Source of the DNA: Acidobacteriota bacterium
Lineage (GTDB): Bacteria; Acidobacteriota; Blastocatellia; RBC074
Direction of reading: 5' to 3'
Length of the DNA: 64,000 bases
NCBI GenBank assembly: GCA_018268995.1
Contig: JAFDVL010000084.1
Location: 1-64,000, forward strand
Below the pieces are notes generated by a model. The model was not told where the DNA came from and did not search any database. It worked only from the letters and a program-made list of their open reading frames with translations. Shown in pieces: positions 50,290 through 61,400 of the stretch. Both the position numbers and the translations under genes were made by a program. Each line of letters begins with the position of its first letter. Within the stretch, counting starts at the first letter, position 1.

Positions 50290-53200
50290 CTACTTCAGAT
50301 TGATTTTGACAGGATTGGCTGCCTTACCATCTAAGGTCAGAACCACATCCACTTCACCACGCCCGGCCAGACTGCGCGGCAATTGCACGTTGACTTGATC
50401 TAGGCCGACGAATTCAGGCTGCTTGCCCGCATACAACACAGGCACCGCAACACCGCCAATCGTCACTGTTACATTTGCCAGACCGCTGTTGTTGCGGATG
50501 CCTGTTCCGTACAGTTCCAGATACACTTCGCTGGCTGAGTTCAGATCAATTTGCCGCGAAGTACAATTCTGCCCATTCGCATCACAAGCAGCGTTATTTT
50601 CTGAGCGCCGATTCTCGCCCGTCACATACAACACCGAACCCGCCGCAACGCCGCTGCCGTTTTGATTTGCGGCAAACAATCCAGGCGAGAGCGGGCCAAT
50701 CAGCAGATATTCCGTCGGAACATTCCGCCCGTTGTTCGTGATCGTGATGCTGACATAGCCCGGTGACAACGTTTCAGGAATCTGGTAATTGATCTGGAGC
50801 GGGGAAACATAAAAGAGCGGCGCATATGCTTCGATGCCTGTCGAATCACGAAGGCGCACACGCGTACCGCCGATTTCCTGCGGCAACGGCAACGATTGCG
50901 CGCCCTGCGTAACGTTGGCCAGGTTTATTCCAAAAGCTGAAACGATGGAACCCGCTGCCACAGGCTGCACGGCATAGCTGGCTCCGCTGACCGTTGTGAC
51001 TGAACTCTTGAACTCAAGCTTTACGATGCGATGATTGCCTGTGTCAGCAATCAGCAAATTTCCGTTGCGATCAATGGTAACGCCTGCGGGTTCTTTCAGG
51101 CTGAGTTCTTCGATAGCGCCGCTGCTTAAATTGTTATCCGGTCGCGCGCCCGTCAGCCAACCAGCAGAGTTGTAACCCGGCACGTGTAAGGCCACACGGT
51201 TGTTTTTCTGATCGGCAATGTAAAGCACGCCTTTGCGATCAAAGGCTAGATTGCCCGGCGCGGACAGTCCTTGATCACCGCGCACTGCCGTCGTCAAAAT
51301 GCCCGTCGCATTAACTTTGCGAATGCTATTTTTGCCGGTGTCCGAAATATACAATTCGCCACTCGGAGAAAAGGCCAGCGCAGTAGGAAATTTAAGCGGA
51401 AACTCTGTGGCCGGAATGTTATCGTTGTTTGACGTGCTGATCTTGCCGCCTGCAAACGTGCTGATCGTTCCGGTCGGCGTGATCTTGCGAACGCGATTGT
51501 TGCCCGCATCCGCCACAAACAAATTCCCTGCCTGATCGAACACCAGCCCCACAGGCAAAGCCAGTTGCGCCGCCGTTGCGGCTCCACCATCGCCACCGAA
51601 ACCGCCAACGCCCGTTCCGGCAAAATTGCTGATGATGCCGTTGGCTGAGACTTTGCGGATGCGATGGTTGTTGGTGTCGGCAATGTACAGATTGCCTGCC
51701 GCATCCAACGCCAAACCGCTCGGTTCATTCAACAACGCTGCGGCTGCCGGGCCATCATCGCCACTGGAACCGAGTTGCCCCGTGCCAGCAAATGTTGTGA
51801 TCGTGCCATCAGGTTTGATCTTGCGAACGGTGTGGTTGCCGCGCTCTGCAACAAAAATATTTCCGGCGGCGTCTACGATCAGAGTTTCAGGACTCCACAA
51901 TTGCGCCGCGACACCGTTGGCATTGTCACCGCCGTACCCGCTGACGCGCGTGCCCGCAACAGTGCTGAACGGCGTGCCGATGACAAAATCAACATTCAGC
52001 ACATCGCTGCTGCTGTTGCCTGCCACATCCCACGCCGTCACCGTGACAACATTGCGGCCCGGCTTCAGCGGGATATTCATCTGCTGCCAGAAATTCGGTT
52101 GCCCCGGCCAGCCAATCGAAATCTTGCCGTTGCCGCCGCGATCATTGCGCCACACGGCGTGCGTGACTTCTAAATTGTCAGTGACATTGCCTTGAATATT
52201 CAGGTAATTCACGGTTCCGATATAGCTGCCATTCGTCGAAGGGCCAGTGATCTTGATGGTTGGTGGCGTTGCATCGCCAGCAAAGTTTACCAACTTGCTG
52301 ACCACCGCAGTGCTTTGCTCGACGACATACACAGCACCCGCGCTATCCACATCCAAACTCAGCGGAACGCCGGGGACGGTAGCCAGCGTGCGGCTGATGC
52401 CATCAGTTCCGACGCGAAACACTTTGTTGGTGCGATAGTCAGAAAAATACATCGCGCCATCCTGTCCAAGCGCCAGGCCTTTGATCAAGCCATAGCTGGT
52501 TTGCGTGGCGGGCAAATTGTCATCTGTGCTGCCGCCGCCACCCGCTACGGTCGTGATGATGCCCGTGCTGACATTTACTTTGCGGACGCGCGTGGATTCG
52601 AGAATGTACAAATTGCCTGCGGCGTCTACAGCCACGTCGTAAGGGTACATCCGCGCGGAAGTCGCGGGGCCGCCATCGCCAGTCGAACCACTTAAGCCTG
52701 ATCCGGCAACCGTCGTAATCACCCCATCAGGGCTGACGCGACGCACGCGATAGTTGCCCTGATCAGCGATGTACAAATTGCCGAGATGATCCACCGCAAT
52801 TCCCTGCGGAGTATTCAATCGCGCCTGCGTTGCGGGGCCGCCGTCTCCGCCATAACCACCAACAGCATTGGTGTAATTGCCGACGGAACCCACGACGGTT
52901 TGAATTTGTCCGGCGGGCGTCACCTTGCGAATGATGTGGATGATCGGTTCGGCGAAATACACGTTGCCATTGCGATCTGTCGCCACAAATTCCGGCGAAT
53001 GCAATGCAGCAGCGGTGGCAACGCCATCTTCATATTTTTCGCCGCCACCCGCGATAGTCGTAATGATGCCGTTCGCTGCCGTCACCTTCCGCACGCGTCC
53101 ACCGTATTGTCCGCCCAGATAAAAGTTGCCGTTTTGATCCAGTGCGATGTCTTTCGCAGAAATGCCTGTCGCCGTCGCCGGGCCGCCATCCCCCTGATAA

Positions 53201-56200
53201 TTGGGGTTGCCGTTGCCTGCGACAACGACGCGAGAGACTTGAGGTTTGTACAATACACTGATTTGCGCGCTGGTTTTATTGTTGGAAGAATCCCAAACCG
53301 TGACCGTGAAAGTATTGATGCCGGGCAACAGACGCATCCCCGTCAGATTCCAGTTCGTCAGCGTGCCCGTGTTGCCGTAAGGTTGCACTTCACGATCATT
53401 TTCTACATTGATGCTCGTCAAAGCGACGTTGTCTGAAGCCGTGCCGCTGATAACAATCTGATTGGATTCTGAGGTGTAGGTTCCGCTGGCAATCGGGCTG
53501 ACAATGTTGAGTGTCGGCGGCGTGACATCCTGAAATGCTTCCTGAAGGATAACAAAACTGCGCCCGGCAATCGTGAGCGATCCGGTGCGCTTTTTCTGTG
53601 TTTGATTTGCCGCAACCGTGTACGTCACATCGTTGCCAGCCCGCGTAAATGTCAGCCAGCCCGCACCTGTTTCATTCACGACCGCATCCCAACTGCAACC
53701 ACCTTGCACGCTGACAGTTCCGCTGCCGCCTGCCACGCCAAAAGATTGCACGGTTGAGGACAACGAAGAGACGCAACCCGTACTGCCGCCCAACGTCACA
53801 CGCCACGCGCCACGCCCGTAGGTGAAGGCAAAAAGATTCGTCACGCCATTGATGGATTGCGTGGATAAGGCGCTGACAGACACGTTGGCAAACCCGGTGT
53901 TTTCGACATTCCAAACGCTGCCGCCATCAGTTGAGACAAACACCCCCAAATCGGTTCCGACAAACAGGCGCGCGGAATTCATCGGATCAACGACAATGCA
54001 GTTGACCGGGATGTCAGGCAGGCTGCCCGCGCCAAAGCCGTCAATGCTGCTCCACGTCGCGCCGCCATCCATCGTGCGCCAAACGTGCGCGCCGCCAAAA
54101 GTCGAGTATGTGGCATAGGCAATTTTTGCATTCGTCGGATCGAAGGCGAGGCCGGAAACAAAGCCCTGACGCGGATTAGAGATAATCCATTGTGTGTTCG
54201 CGTCGGCTAGCAATGCTTTGTCTGTCCGAATCACTGCGCCATTTGCATTGCCCGCAAGCACGACGTTGGAATCTGTCGGCGCAATGGCAATTGCGCTGAC
54301 AAAACCGGGGCCAACGCTGGCCGCGCTCCAATTCGCGCCGCCCCGATTCGTGCGCCACAATTTGCTGCCGCCCAGCCACAAGCGTTGTGAATCGCTCGGA
54401 TCAATCACCACGGGAGCAATGAACAACGCGCCGTTGTCTTCCAGTCCGAACATCGCAGGACTGAAGGTTACGCCGCCGTCCGTAGATTTGACCAGAAAGC
54501 CGCCGGGATTCGTGGCAAACAACACGTTCGGATTCGTCGGATCAATCGCCACAAAGCCACCATCGCCGCCGTGAATTTCGCGCCATTTGTTCGCGCCGCT
54601 CGCTTCGGTGCCGAGCACCGTTCCATTGTCCTGCGTGCCGCCGAAATAACTTTGCCCGTTCGCCAACGGCAATCCGTGATAGAACTGTGTCACCGCCAGC
54701 CCCTGATTCAGCGAAGTCCATCTGACCTTTGTGTTGTGCGGGCTGCAAGCGGCGAGCGTTCCCAAAGCCACAGCCGCCCGCGCGTCATCCGTGCGAAAGA
54801 TGCCGCCGTCCGAGCCAACAAACATTTGTTTGTTCGTCGTGCCGTTGTAATTCGGATGAAACGCGATGATGTGCTGATCGGCGTGCGCGTAAGACGGTGA
54901 ACTTTTCTCATCCCACCAATACGAAGCAACACCCCACCTTCGCCCGCCATCGTCCGAGCGAAACAAATCCACGCCGCCCACCCACACGCGATTTTCGTCC
55001 AGCGGGTCAACCGCAATGACATTGTCGAACCAGCCCTGATGAATCAATTCGTTGTCGTAATCAAAGCCGCAATCGCTCATCGAAGCCGCAATCGGATTGC
55101 TAAACAGCAATTCCCCCGGACGCGTCGTATCGGTCGCAGAGGTTTGCACCATCCACGTTCCCGCGTCGCCACTGCTCGATGAACGCCACACCGCCCGCAA
55201 ACGTCCTTCATTCACGCCCTCGCCACCATCCGTCCAGGCGGCAGCCGCGTAAACCACATTTTGATTCGACGGCGCAAGCGCCAGCGAAGTACGGCCCATG
55301 TTGGATTCGGAAAGCACCTTGTCCCACGTTCCGCTATCCGCCGCATTCGCATTGCGATAGACCGAAGACTGCTCAAACGTGCCGCACGCCGCGAACACAT
55401 AATCCGTCGCCTGATCGGTGCGAATGACCAAATCCAGACAGCCCGCAACCAGGTCAGGATCAAGCGTCCGCGTCCACGTTGCCCCCGCATCCAGTGAACG
55501 CCAGACGCCCGTATCCGTCGCAGCATACAATCGCTGCGAATTTATCGGACTGACAACCAGATCATTCACATAATAAAAATCCTGCGTATTTGTGCTGGCA
55601 AGCTGTTGCCAGTTCGCACCGCCGTCGCTGGTTTTGAAAATCCCCGCGCCGCGAATCGAGCCGATATTGAAATAGCCTTCGCCCGTTCCGGCATACAGCA
55701 CCTGCGGATTTTTCGGATCAATCGCCAAGGAACAAACCGCCAGATTCGCCAGAAAATCCGTCAGCGGTTGCCAGTGATTTCCACCGTCTTCGGTCTTCCA
55801 GACACCGCCGGAAACGCCCGCCGTGTACATGACATTCGGATTCGTCGGATGGATCACCAGCGTGCGCGTCCGCCCGCCAATGTTGCCGGGGCCAAGCGGT
55901 GCCCATGTGCCGAGCGCTTCTGGTGTCGCTTCGGTTCGTCGTGTTTTCAATTCATTGCTGGAAGGCAACACGCGATTCTGTGCGCTGGAATATTGTGGCA
56001 TCGCCTCCATCTGCGTTTTAGCCACGAGATAACGCTCAACGGGAATTTCTTTTTCGCCCGGTGGTAATCGTTTTAGCCGATAATATTCCGCCGCCTCTGC
56101 GGGTTTATCGTAGCGTCGCTTTTCGCCTAATTCTTCATTCAACTTTTCGACTAACGCTTCTGGCAGCGGCGAGCTTGAAACCTGTGGCCTAGCGGCGGGA

Positions 56201-56415
56201 TTTGGGACAGTGCGATGGCTTTCCGACGACGGCAAGGCCGCAACCGCAGACCGTTGATCAGCAGTATCGGGCTGTGTTTGCGCGCTGCTTCTTTGGGTAG
56301 CGATTTGAGAGGTTTCGGGCCACGAGGATTTGCTGTTCTTCGTCAACCACCAGGTTCCAGCCAAACCACCGACAACAACGAAAAAAACAAAGAACCAACG
56401 ATAAGAATGTTTCAT
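50290..56415 (-). CDS. Giant secreted BNR/BACON/NHL-repeat protein with TIGR03437 C-terminus
   Basis: 2041 residues. Signal/anchor (FFVFFVVVGGLAGTWWL). BNR/sortilin-like propeller, about 170-880 (VWKTEDGGNHWQPL, GIFKTSDGGANWQQL, 'Asp-box' style). BACON domain about 905-985 (GGCSWDAVVNETGAGWLTF). Ig-like domain at about 990-1080. NHL propeller about 1090-1370 (AVDHLGNLYIADQGNYRVRR), a second Ig-like domain, a second NHL propeller (about 1480-1790, LALDAAGNLYIADTNNHRIR), then TIGR03437 domain 1800-2041. Probably an extracellular or surface protein; the role is unknown. A fragment of a related protein lies at 23569. Confidence 0.92.
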   Translation of the reverse strand: MKHSYRWFFVFFVVVGGLAGTWWLTKNSKSSWPETSQIATQRSSAQTQPDTADQRSAVAALPSSESHRTVPNPAARPQVSSSPLPEALVEKLNEELGEKRRYDKPAEAAEYYRLKRLPPGEKEIPVERYLVAKTQMEAMPQYSSAQNRVLPSSNELKTRRTEATPEALGTWAPLGPGNIGGRTRTLVIHPTNPNVMYTAGVSGGVWKTEDGGNHWQPLTDFLANLAVCSLAIDPKNPQVLYAGTGEGYFNIGSIRGAGIFKTSDGGANWQQLASTNTQDFYYVNDLVVSPINSQRLYAATDTGVWRSLDAGATWTRTLDPDLVAGCLDLVIRTDQATDYVFAACGTFEQSSVYRNANAADSGTWDKVLSESNMGRTSLALAPSNQNVVYAAAAWTDGGEGVNEGRLRAVWRSSSSGDAGTWMVQTSATDTTRPGELLFSNPIAASMSDCGFDYDNELIHQGWFDNVIAVDPLDENRVWVGGVDLFRSDDGGRRWGVASYWWDEKSSPSYAHADQHIIAFHPNYNGTTNKQMFVGSDGGIFRTDDARAAVALGTLAACSPHNTKVRWTSLNQGLAVTQFYHGLPLANGQSYFGGTQDNGTVLGTEASGANKWREIHGGDGGFVAIDPTNPNVLFATNPGGFLVKSTDGGVTFSPAMFGLEDNGALFIAPVVIDPSDSQRLWLGGSKLWRTNRGGANWSAASVGPGFVSAIAIAPTDSNVVLAGNANGAVIRTDKALLADANTQWIISNPRQGFVSGLAFDPTNAKIAYATYSTFGGAHVWRTMDGGATWSSIDGFGAGSLPDIPVNCIVVDPMNSARLFVGTDLGVFVSTDGGSVWNVENTGFANVSVSALSTQSINGVTNLFAFTYGRGAWRVTLGGSTGCVSSLSSTVQSFGVAGGSGTVSVQGGCSWDAVVNETGAGWLTFTRAGNDVTYTVAANQTQKKRTGSLTIAGRSFVILQEAFQDVTPPTLNIVSPIASGTYTSESNQIVISGTASDNVALTSINVENDREVQPYGNTGTLTNWNLTGMRLLPGINTFTVTVWDSSNNKTSAQISVLYKPQVSRVVVAGNGNPNYQGDGGPATATGISAKDIALDQNGNFYLGGQYGGRVRKVTAANGIITTIAGGGEKYEDGVATAAALHSPEFVATDRNGNVYFAEPIIHIIRKVTPAGQIQTVVGSVGNYTNAVGGYGGDGGPATQARLNTPQGIAVDHLGNLYIADQGNYRVRRVSPDGVITTVAGSGLSGSTGDGGPATSARMYPYDVAVDAAGNLYILESTRVRKVNVSTGIITTVAGGGGSTDDNLPATQTSYGLIKGLALGQDGAMYFSDYRTNKVFRVGTDGISRTLATVPGVPLSLDVDSAGAVYVVEQSTAVVSKLVNFAGDATPPTIKITGPSTNGSYIGTVNYLNIQGNVTDNLEVTHAVWRNDRGGNGKISIGWPGQPNFWQQMNIPLKPGRNVVTVTAWDVAGNSSSDVLNVDFVIGTPFSTVAGTRVSGYGGDNANGVAAQLWSPETLIVDAAGNIFVAERGNHTVRKIKPDGTITTFAGTGQLGSSGDDGPAAAALLNEPSGLALDAAGNLYIADTNNHRIRKVSANGIISNFAGTGVGGFGGDGGAATAAQLALPVGLVFDQAGNLFVADAGNNRVRKITPTGTISTFAGGKISTSNNDNIPATEFPLKFPTALAFSPSGELYISDTGKNSIRKVNATGILTTAVRGDQGLSAPGNLAFDRKGVLYIADQKNNRVALHVPGYNSAGWLTGARPDNNLSSGAIEELSLKEPAGVTIDRNGNLLIADTGNHRIVKLEFKSSVTTVSGASYAVQPVAAGSIVSAFGINLANVTQGAQSLPLPQEIGGTRVRLRDSTGIEAYAPLFYVSPLQINYQIPETLSPGYVSITITNNGRNVPTEYLLIGPLSPGLFAANQNGSGVAAGSVLYVTGENRRSENNAACDANGQNCTSRQIDLNSASEVYLELYGTGIRNNSGLANVTVTIGGVAVPVLYAGKQPEFVGLDQVNVQLPRSLAGRGEVDVVLTLDGKAANPVKINLK

Positions 56416-56582
56416 ACTGAGGACGTAATTTATGTGTCTGGCGAGGCGCTTGTTTTATTTCAAAACTGTGTGGGGATCAGTCTGAGGAACACGGTTGCGC
56501 AATGCCTGAAAACAATGCGAGTGGCAGAGAAAGGAGAACTCGCGGGTGTAGTCTACTGGCGTGGGAAAACTGAAGTCAACAT

Positions 56583-56819
56583 CTATTTCTCAGGCGTGGG
56601 AGTCGCCTGATCTTGTGCGAGCATCGTGGCGGCCACGTGCATGGCGGGGCGTTCAAGGAATTCTTCTGACTCAAAGTGATGGATTAACAACAGATTCACT
56701 TCGATTCGCAAACTGGCATCATGACAAACTCTATCCAACCATGCATCGCGCTCATCGGGCGCGCGTTTCAGTGCCTCGTCAAAGAGTTTGCCAAGCCGTT
56801 GATAGTGTTCAGGAGTCAT
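56583..56819 (-). pseudogene. N-terminal stub of a Ser/Thr kinase
   Basis: 78 residues, MTPEHYQRLGKLFDEALKRA ... LAQDQATPTPEK, then stop. It matches the N-terminal domain of the kinases at 63 and 7107 and stops before the kinase domain. No kinase domain follows on this strand. It marks MTPEHYQ as the true family start. The 167 bp to the next gene hold its promoter region. Confidence 0.85.
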
Positions 56820-56837
56820 AGCATCTCAATCGAACCT

Positions 56838-56969
56838 TCAAGCCATCCTCAGTTTTGCTACGTCTTCCAGCCCCAGGTCTTTGAGCAACTGTTCTGTCAG
56901 AACAAATTTCTGCACTTTGCCGATTGCGGTCAACGGGTACGCCGTAACAAAATGAATGTACTTCGGATG
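56838..56969 (-). pseudogene. C-terminal fragment of an AMP-forming acyl-CoA ligase
   Basis: About 43 codons read HPKYIHFVTAYPLTAIGKVQ then KFVLTEQLLKDLGLEDVAKL and a stop, the usual end of AMP-binding ligases (PKY...GKVQK with the catalytic Lys). Nothing upstream on this strand continues the protein. The fragment ends 12 bp from the AAGGGGAA repeat at 56982. Confidence 0.75.
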
Positions 56970-56981
56970 CCTTTATTAGAT

Positions 56982-57030
56982 AAGGGGAATTTGGCTGGTA
57001 GAAATGTTCAGGCCACAAAAAATAATCGTG
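56982..57030 (+). repeat. Partial third copy of the AAGGGGAA-end element
   Basis: Begins AAGGGGAATTTGGCTGGTAG and shares GGGGAATTT, GAAA and TGTTCA positions with copies 1 and 2. No opposite TTCCCCTT end is found within 200 bp, so only one end survives. The rest of 57030-57174 has no recognisable gene. Confidence 0.4.
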
Positions 57031-57174
57031 GATTCACAGGGATCAATCTTATTTACTTTCGTTCCTTTGCCCGCATCTGGTGCGTTCCATTGAAAAAGGG
57101 AGGATAGGCGTCCCGGCTGTCCTGATGAATTTACAGTAGTGATGCAGCGACAGGCGAGCCGCTTGTTATACACT

Positions 57175-58392
57175 TTATTCCGATTGTCGCCGTTCGGGCG
57201 GCGCGGTCATATTCTCGCGCAGTTGCCGAATCGGATCGAACGCAATGCTCATCAACGAACGTTTCGCAATTACAACTTCGGCCCGTCCGCCCATTCCGGC
57301 TTTCAGCGGTGTTGGCTGTCCCAAAACATTGATGCTGACATCGGCAATGTCGGCAATCGCGCGAAATTCCGGCGTCGAAGTCGTCGGGCTAATCCACCGC
57401 ACATTCGCAAACTTGACGCCGAACTGTTGGTACGGAAACGAATCGTAGAGCAGTTTGACGCCCTGCCCGGTTTTGACACGACCTGCTCCGGTTTGCGGGA
57501 TTTTCAATTCAGCCTGCAAGCGTTCGCTGGCACAGGCAAGTTCGCAAAGCACTTCACCTTCGGCCACCAGCGCGGAATTTGTTTTGACATGAAGCTTCAG
57601 AATCGTGCCGGAACACGGAGCCATTGTGATGAATTGCGTGCCTTGATTTTGTGCAACCCACTGGCTGCGATTGGCAAGCTGGATTTTGTTTTTCTCAATC
57701 TCTTCCTGCAATGCGCGTTCGCGTTCGCGGTATTCGTTGCGTTGCAATTCTTCGTCGCGCCCAATTTTTTCCAAGGCCGCGCGAGTGTCGCGTTGTTCGT
57801 TGCGATATTGTTCGATTTGCCCGCTGAGCCGTGAAACTTCGGTTTGCTTTTCTTTGAGGGTGGTTGCGCCCGCCAGGCCCTCGCGGCGCAATTGCGCATA
57901 GCTTTCTGCCACTTCGCGCGCCAGTGTTAATTCGCCGGATTTTAATTCCACCATTTTTTCCAAATGCTCAATCCGACCTTGCAATCGAACGCGCTCTTCG
58001 GCGGCGGCCTGTTGCTGGCTGCGAAATTTTTCAGAAGCAAGGCGCAGGCTTTCATTCGCGCTGCGTAATTCCGTTTCGAGTGTGCGCAAATCGGCAGATT
58101 GCTCGCCTGTTTGCTCTGACCGAATGACAAACAGCTTGTCGCCTTCTTTGACTGATTGCCCTTCGACCAGATTCACTTGCTCAATGATGCCGCGTCGCAA
58201 AGCGCGCACTGGGTCTGTGCCAAGTCGCGGAGCCAGGACAAATGGCGCTGAAACCGTTTCAGGAACCTGAATCACAACAGACCCAATTACGATGGCCACA
58301 AAAATCAGCATCAGTAAGTACGACAAGCCGCGTGCTGCCCAGTGCGGTGGATCAGTCGTTAAATAGGGCGTGTTGGCATTACGATTGTTCAT
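57175..58392 (-). CDS. HlyD-family adaptor of an ABC exporter
   Basis: 405 residues. Membrane helix near 22-42 (LSYLLMLIFVAIVIGSVVI), a short lipoyl half, a long coiled coil at about 100-270 (LETELRSANESLRLASEKF) and the second lipoyl/barrel part (PCSGTILKLHVKTNSALVAEG). It lies 65 bp behind the cNMP/C39-like ABC gene. No TolC is adjacent, so the outer-membrane part is elsewhere or absent. Confidence 0.88.
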   Translation of the reverse strand: MNNRNANTPYLTTDPPHWAARGLSYLLMLIFVAIVIGSVVIQVPETVSAPFVLAPRLGTDPVRALRRGIIEQVNLVEGQSVKEGDKLFVIRSEQTGEQSADLRTLETELRSANESLRLASEKFRSQQQAAAEERVRLQGRIEHLEKMVELKSGELTLAREVAESYAQLRREGLAGATTLKEKQTEVSRLSGQIEQYRNEQRDTRAALEKIGRDEELQRNEYRERERALQEEIEKNKIQLANRSQWVAQNQGTQFITMAPCSGTILKLHVKTNSALVAEGEVLCELACASERLQAELKIPQTGAGRVKTGQGVKLLYDSFPYQQFGVKFANVRWISPTTSTPEFRAIADIADVSINVLGQPTPLKAGMGGRAEVVIAKRSLMSIAFDPIRQLRENMTAPPERRQSE

Positions 58393-58457
58393 AGAGTCCG
58401 GGGAGACAGGGTGGAAAAATTCATTCTTGTAAATCTTGCCTGTCTCAGTAGGCTCGC

Positions 58458-61400
58458 CTATTCAAATCCCAGTTGCTGACTTTGCAGGTAATAATATAAG
58501 CCCTGCTGCTTCATCAGTTCATCGTGCGATCCGTATTCCGCCAGGCGTCCTTTTTCCAGCACCAGAATCACATCAGCATTGCGAATCGTGCTCAGGCGAT
58601 GGGCAATCACAAACGACGTGCGGCCTTGCAATAGTTTTTCCATGTTTTCTTTGATGACCTTTTCGGATTCGGTATCGAGCGCAGAAGTCGCTTCGTCAAA
58701 AATCAAAATCGGCGGCTGGCAATAGAGCGCACGAGCAATTGCAATGCGCTGTTTTTGCCCGCCCGACAACGTTAAGCCCGATTCGCCGACTTTCGTTTCA
58801 TAGCCTGCGGGCAATCGTTCGGCGAATTGATGCACGTTGGCAGCGCGCGCCGCCCAGATGACGCGATCCATATCCGGCTCGTCATCGCCATAACCAATGT
58901 TGCGCGCAATGGTGTCATTGAACAGATAATTGTCCTGCAATACGAATCCGATTTGTCGCCGCAGGTCGCGGTAATTCAGCGTCTTTAATTCCATTCCATC
59001 AAAATAAATCGTGCCTGCGGTCGGCTCCAACAATCCGGCGAGACATTTGATGAACGTCGTTTTGCCAGAACCACTGCGACCGACAACGGCGACTAATTTG
59101 CCTGCCGGAATTTCAAACGTAATGCCGTCCAGAATTTTGGGCGACTCTGCACCGCCATACTGAAAGCCAACGTCCCTTAAGCTCACTGCACCTTCCAGCC
59201 GTTTGACAGGCACCAGACGCGCGTGATCGTGGCCTTGCTCCGGTTCCTGATCGAAGATGTCGTCCAGCCGATTCAGCAAAACCGACACGGTTTGATAACC
59301 GTCCCAGATCCGCAGCAGTTCCTTGATCGGCCCATTCGCCAGGGCAATCAAAAAATTGAACGCCATCAATGCGCCGATGGTCATGCGTCCTTCCAGCACT
59401 TCGACCGCGCCAATGGCCAGAAAAAGCATCAGCGAAACATAGATCGTTGCACTGACTGCCCCGTCGTAATACATGCTGGTCAAATAGGCTTTGAATTGTT
59501 GCCGCGAGAGTGCGTGAAATTGATTGAGCATTAGCTCGCGCAGTTTGCTTTCCGCGCTCAGGGCCTTGATGGTTTCGATGCCTTTGATGGCTTCGATTTG
59601 ATGCGATTGGTATTTGCCTTGCGCATCTTCCAGTTCGTTGAAGATGGGGCGCAATCGTTTTTGCGAGACGCGCATCATCAACATATAAATCGGGACGAGT
59701 GCAATAAAAACCAATGCGAGTTTGCTGCTGTAAATGAACATCAGCACGAGTGACGCCGTCAATTGCGTAGCGTTTGTGATGCCGCTGGAAACCGACGCCA
59801 CCAGAAATTCGCGCACCTGTTTCATCCCTAACAAACGGCGCTGAATGTCGCCTGCGCGGCGCGTGTTGAAGTACGTCATCGGCAGTGCAAGCAATTTGCG
59901 CGTGATGTAATCCAAGGTGCTGGCATCAAAGCGCACCGCAATAAACGCCAGCAAATATCGCTGCACAGCAATGGCAACAAGATTGAAAATCAACACGCCC
60001 GCCATCGCGTAGATGATGACCTGCAACAAATCCCGATCTTGTCCGACCAGCACGCGATCCACGATAATTTGCGAAAAGATGGGCCGCAGCATTTCCATCG
60101 CGCTGATGATTATTGCCAGCACCAGCGCCTTGAGCATCGAACCTGCCAGCGGGCGAAAAAACGGCCACATCCAGCGAAAGCCGATTTTGCGGCGGCGCGG
60201 CGTTTCGGCTTCCGGCTTGGGACGCGCGACTTCTTTGACGTAATCAAAAAGAATCGCATAGCCGCTCCATTGCGCTTCAAATTCGGCGCGGCTGATGCGA
60301 TCCAGCCCTTGTGACGGATCGGACACGCTGATCCATTTGCGCTCGACGTCAAATAGCACCATCCACTGATTGCCCGTTGTATGCACAATCGCGGGCAGTG
60401 GCATCTCTGACAAATACTGTGTCGTCGTTTGTACTGAACGCGCTGCTAATCCGACTTCTTCTGCGCCACGACAAATGCTGCGCAAATTGGAACCTTTTTG
60501 CCCGGTGTGGATGAGCTGTCGGATGCGGCCCAAGCTCACATTCAAATCGAAATGCTGACAGATCATCGCCAGACACGCTGCACCGCTGTCCATCACATCA
60601 ATCTGAAATACATGGGGGAATTGGCGCAGGCGTTTTCCACCTTTGACAAAGCGGCCTTCGGGCGTCGCAAACGGGCCAAGCCGCTCACGTGTTGCTGACT
60701 GCTGATCCACCTGATGCGGGCTGACATCGTCATCAACTGTAACATTCGCAGGCAGCATCTCTTCGCCAAAGTCCGTCGGGACGTTGGCATTCAACTTGTA
60801 ATCATATTGCGCGATGCGAGCAGCGATTTGCTCTTTGAAGTCAGGATAATCGGTGACGAGTTTGTGAAACGTTTCAGGCGTGAGCCTCAGCAGGCGGCAG
60901 GCAGAAATGGCTTCGACGCTGGCAGTGCGCGGCGTGTTTTTGAAGAGCGAAACTTCGCCGAAGAAATCGCCTTTGTGTAAATCGTTGCGGTACTGTCGTT
61001 GCTCGTTAATCTTGATAAAGGCTCGCAATCGGCCTTCTTCGACAATGTACATCGGCCCCGATGGATCGCCCTGACAAATAACAAGCTCCCCTTTTTTGAT
61101 CGTGACAGGCTCCAATTCCTGCAACAACAACGTGAGCGCCGGAACGGGTAATTTTGCAAATGGCGTGTAAAGGCGAAAGAAATCGTGCAGGCTGCGATGT
61201 TTGATCTGCAAATCGAAATACGCCTTGATTTCGGGGTGATTGCGAATCAGCGTTTGAAAAACCTGACGGTCGAGTTTGTAAACTTCAAGGTCGCTGATGG
61301 CGCGCACTGTTGCATTGCGTTTCGCGTTTTCGACCAATGCCCGTTTGCCGAAATTGTCGCCGGGATGCAGCGTATTCAGGACAAGCTCTTCGCCGTCACG

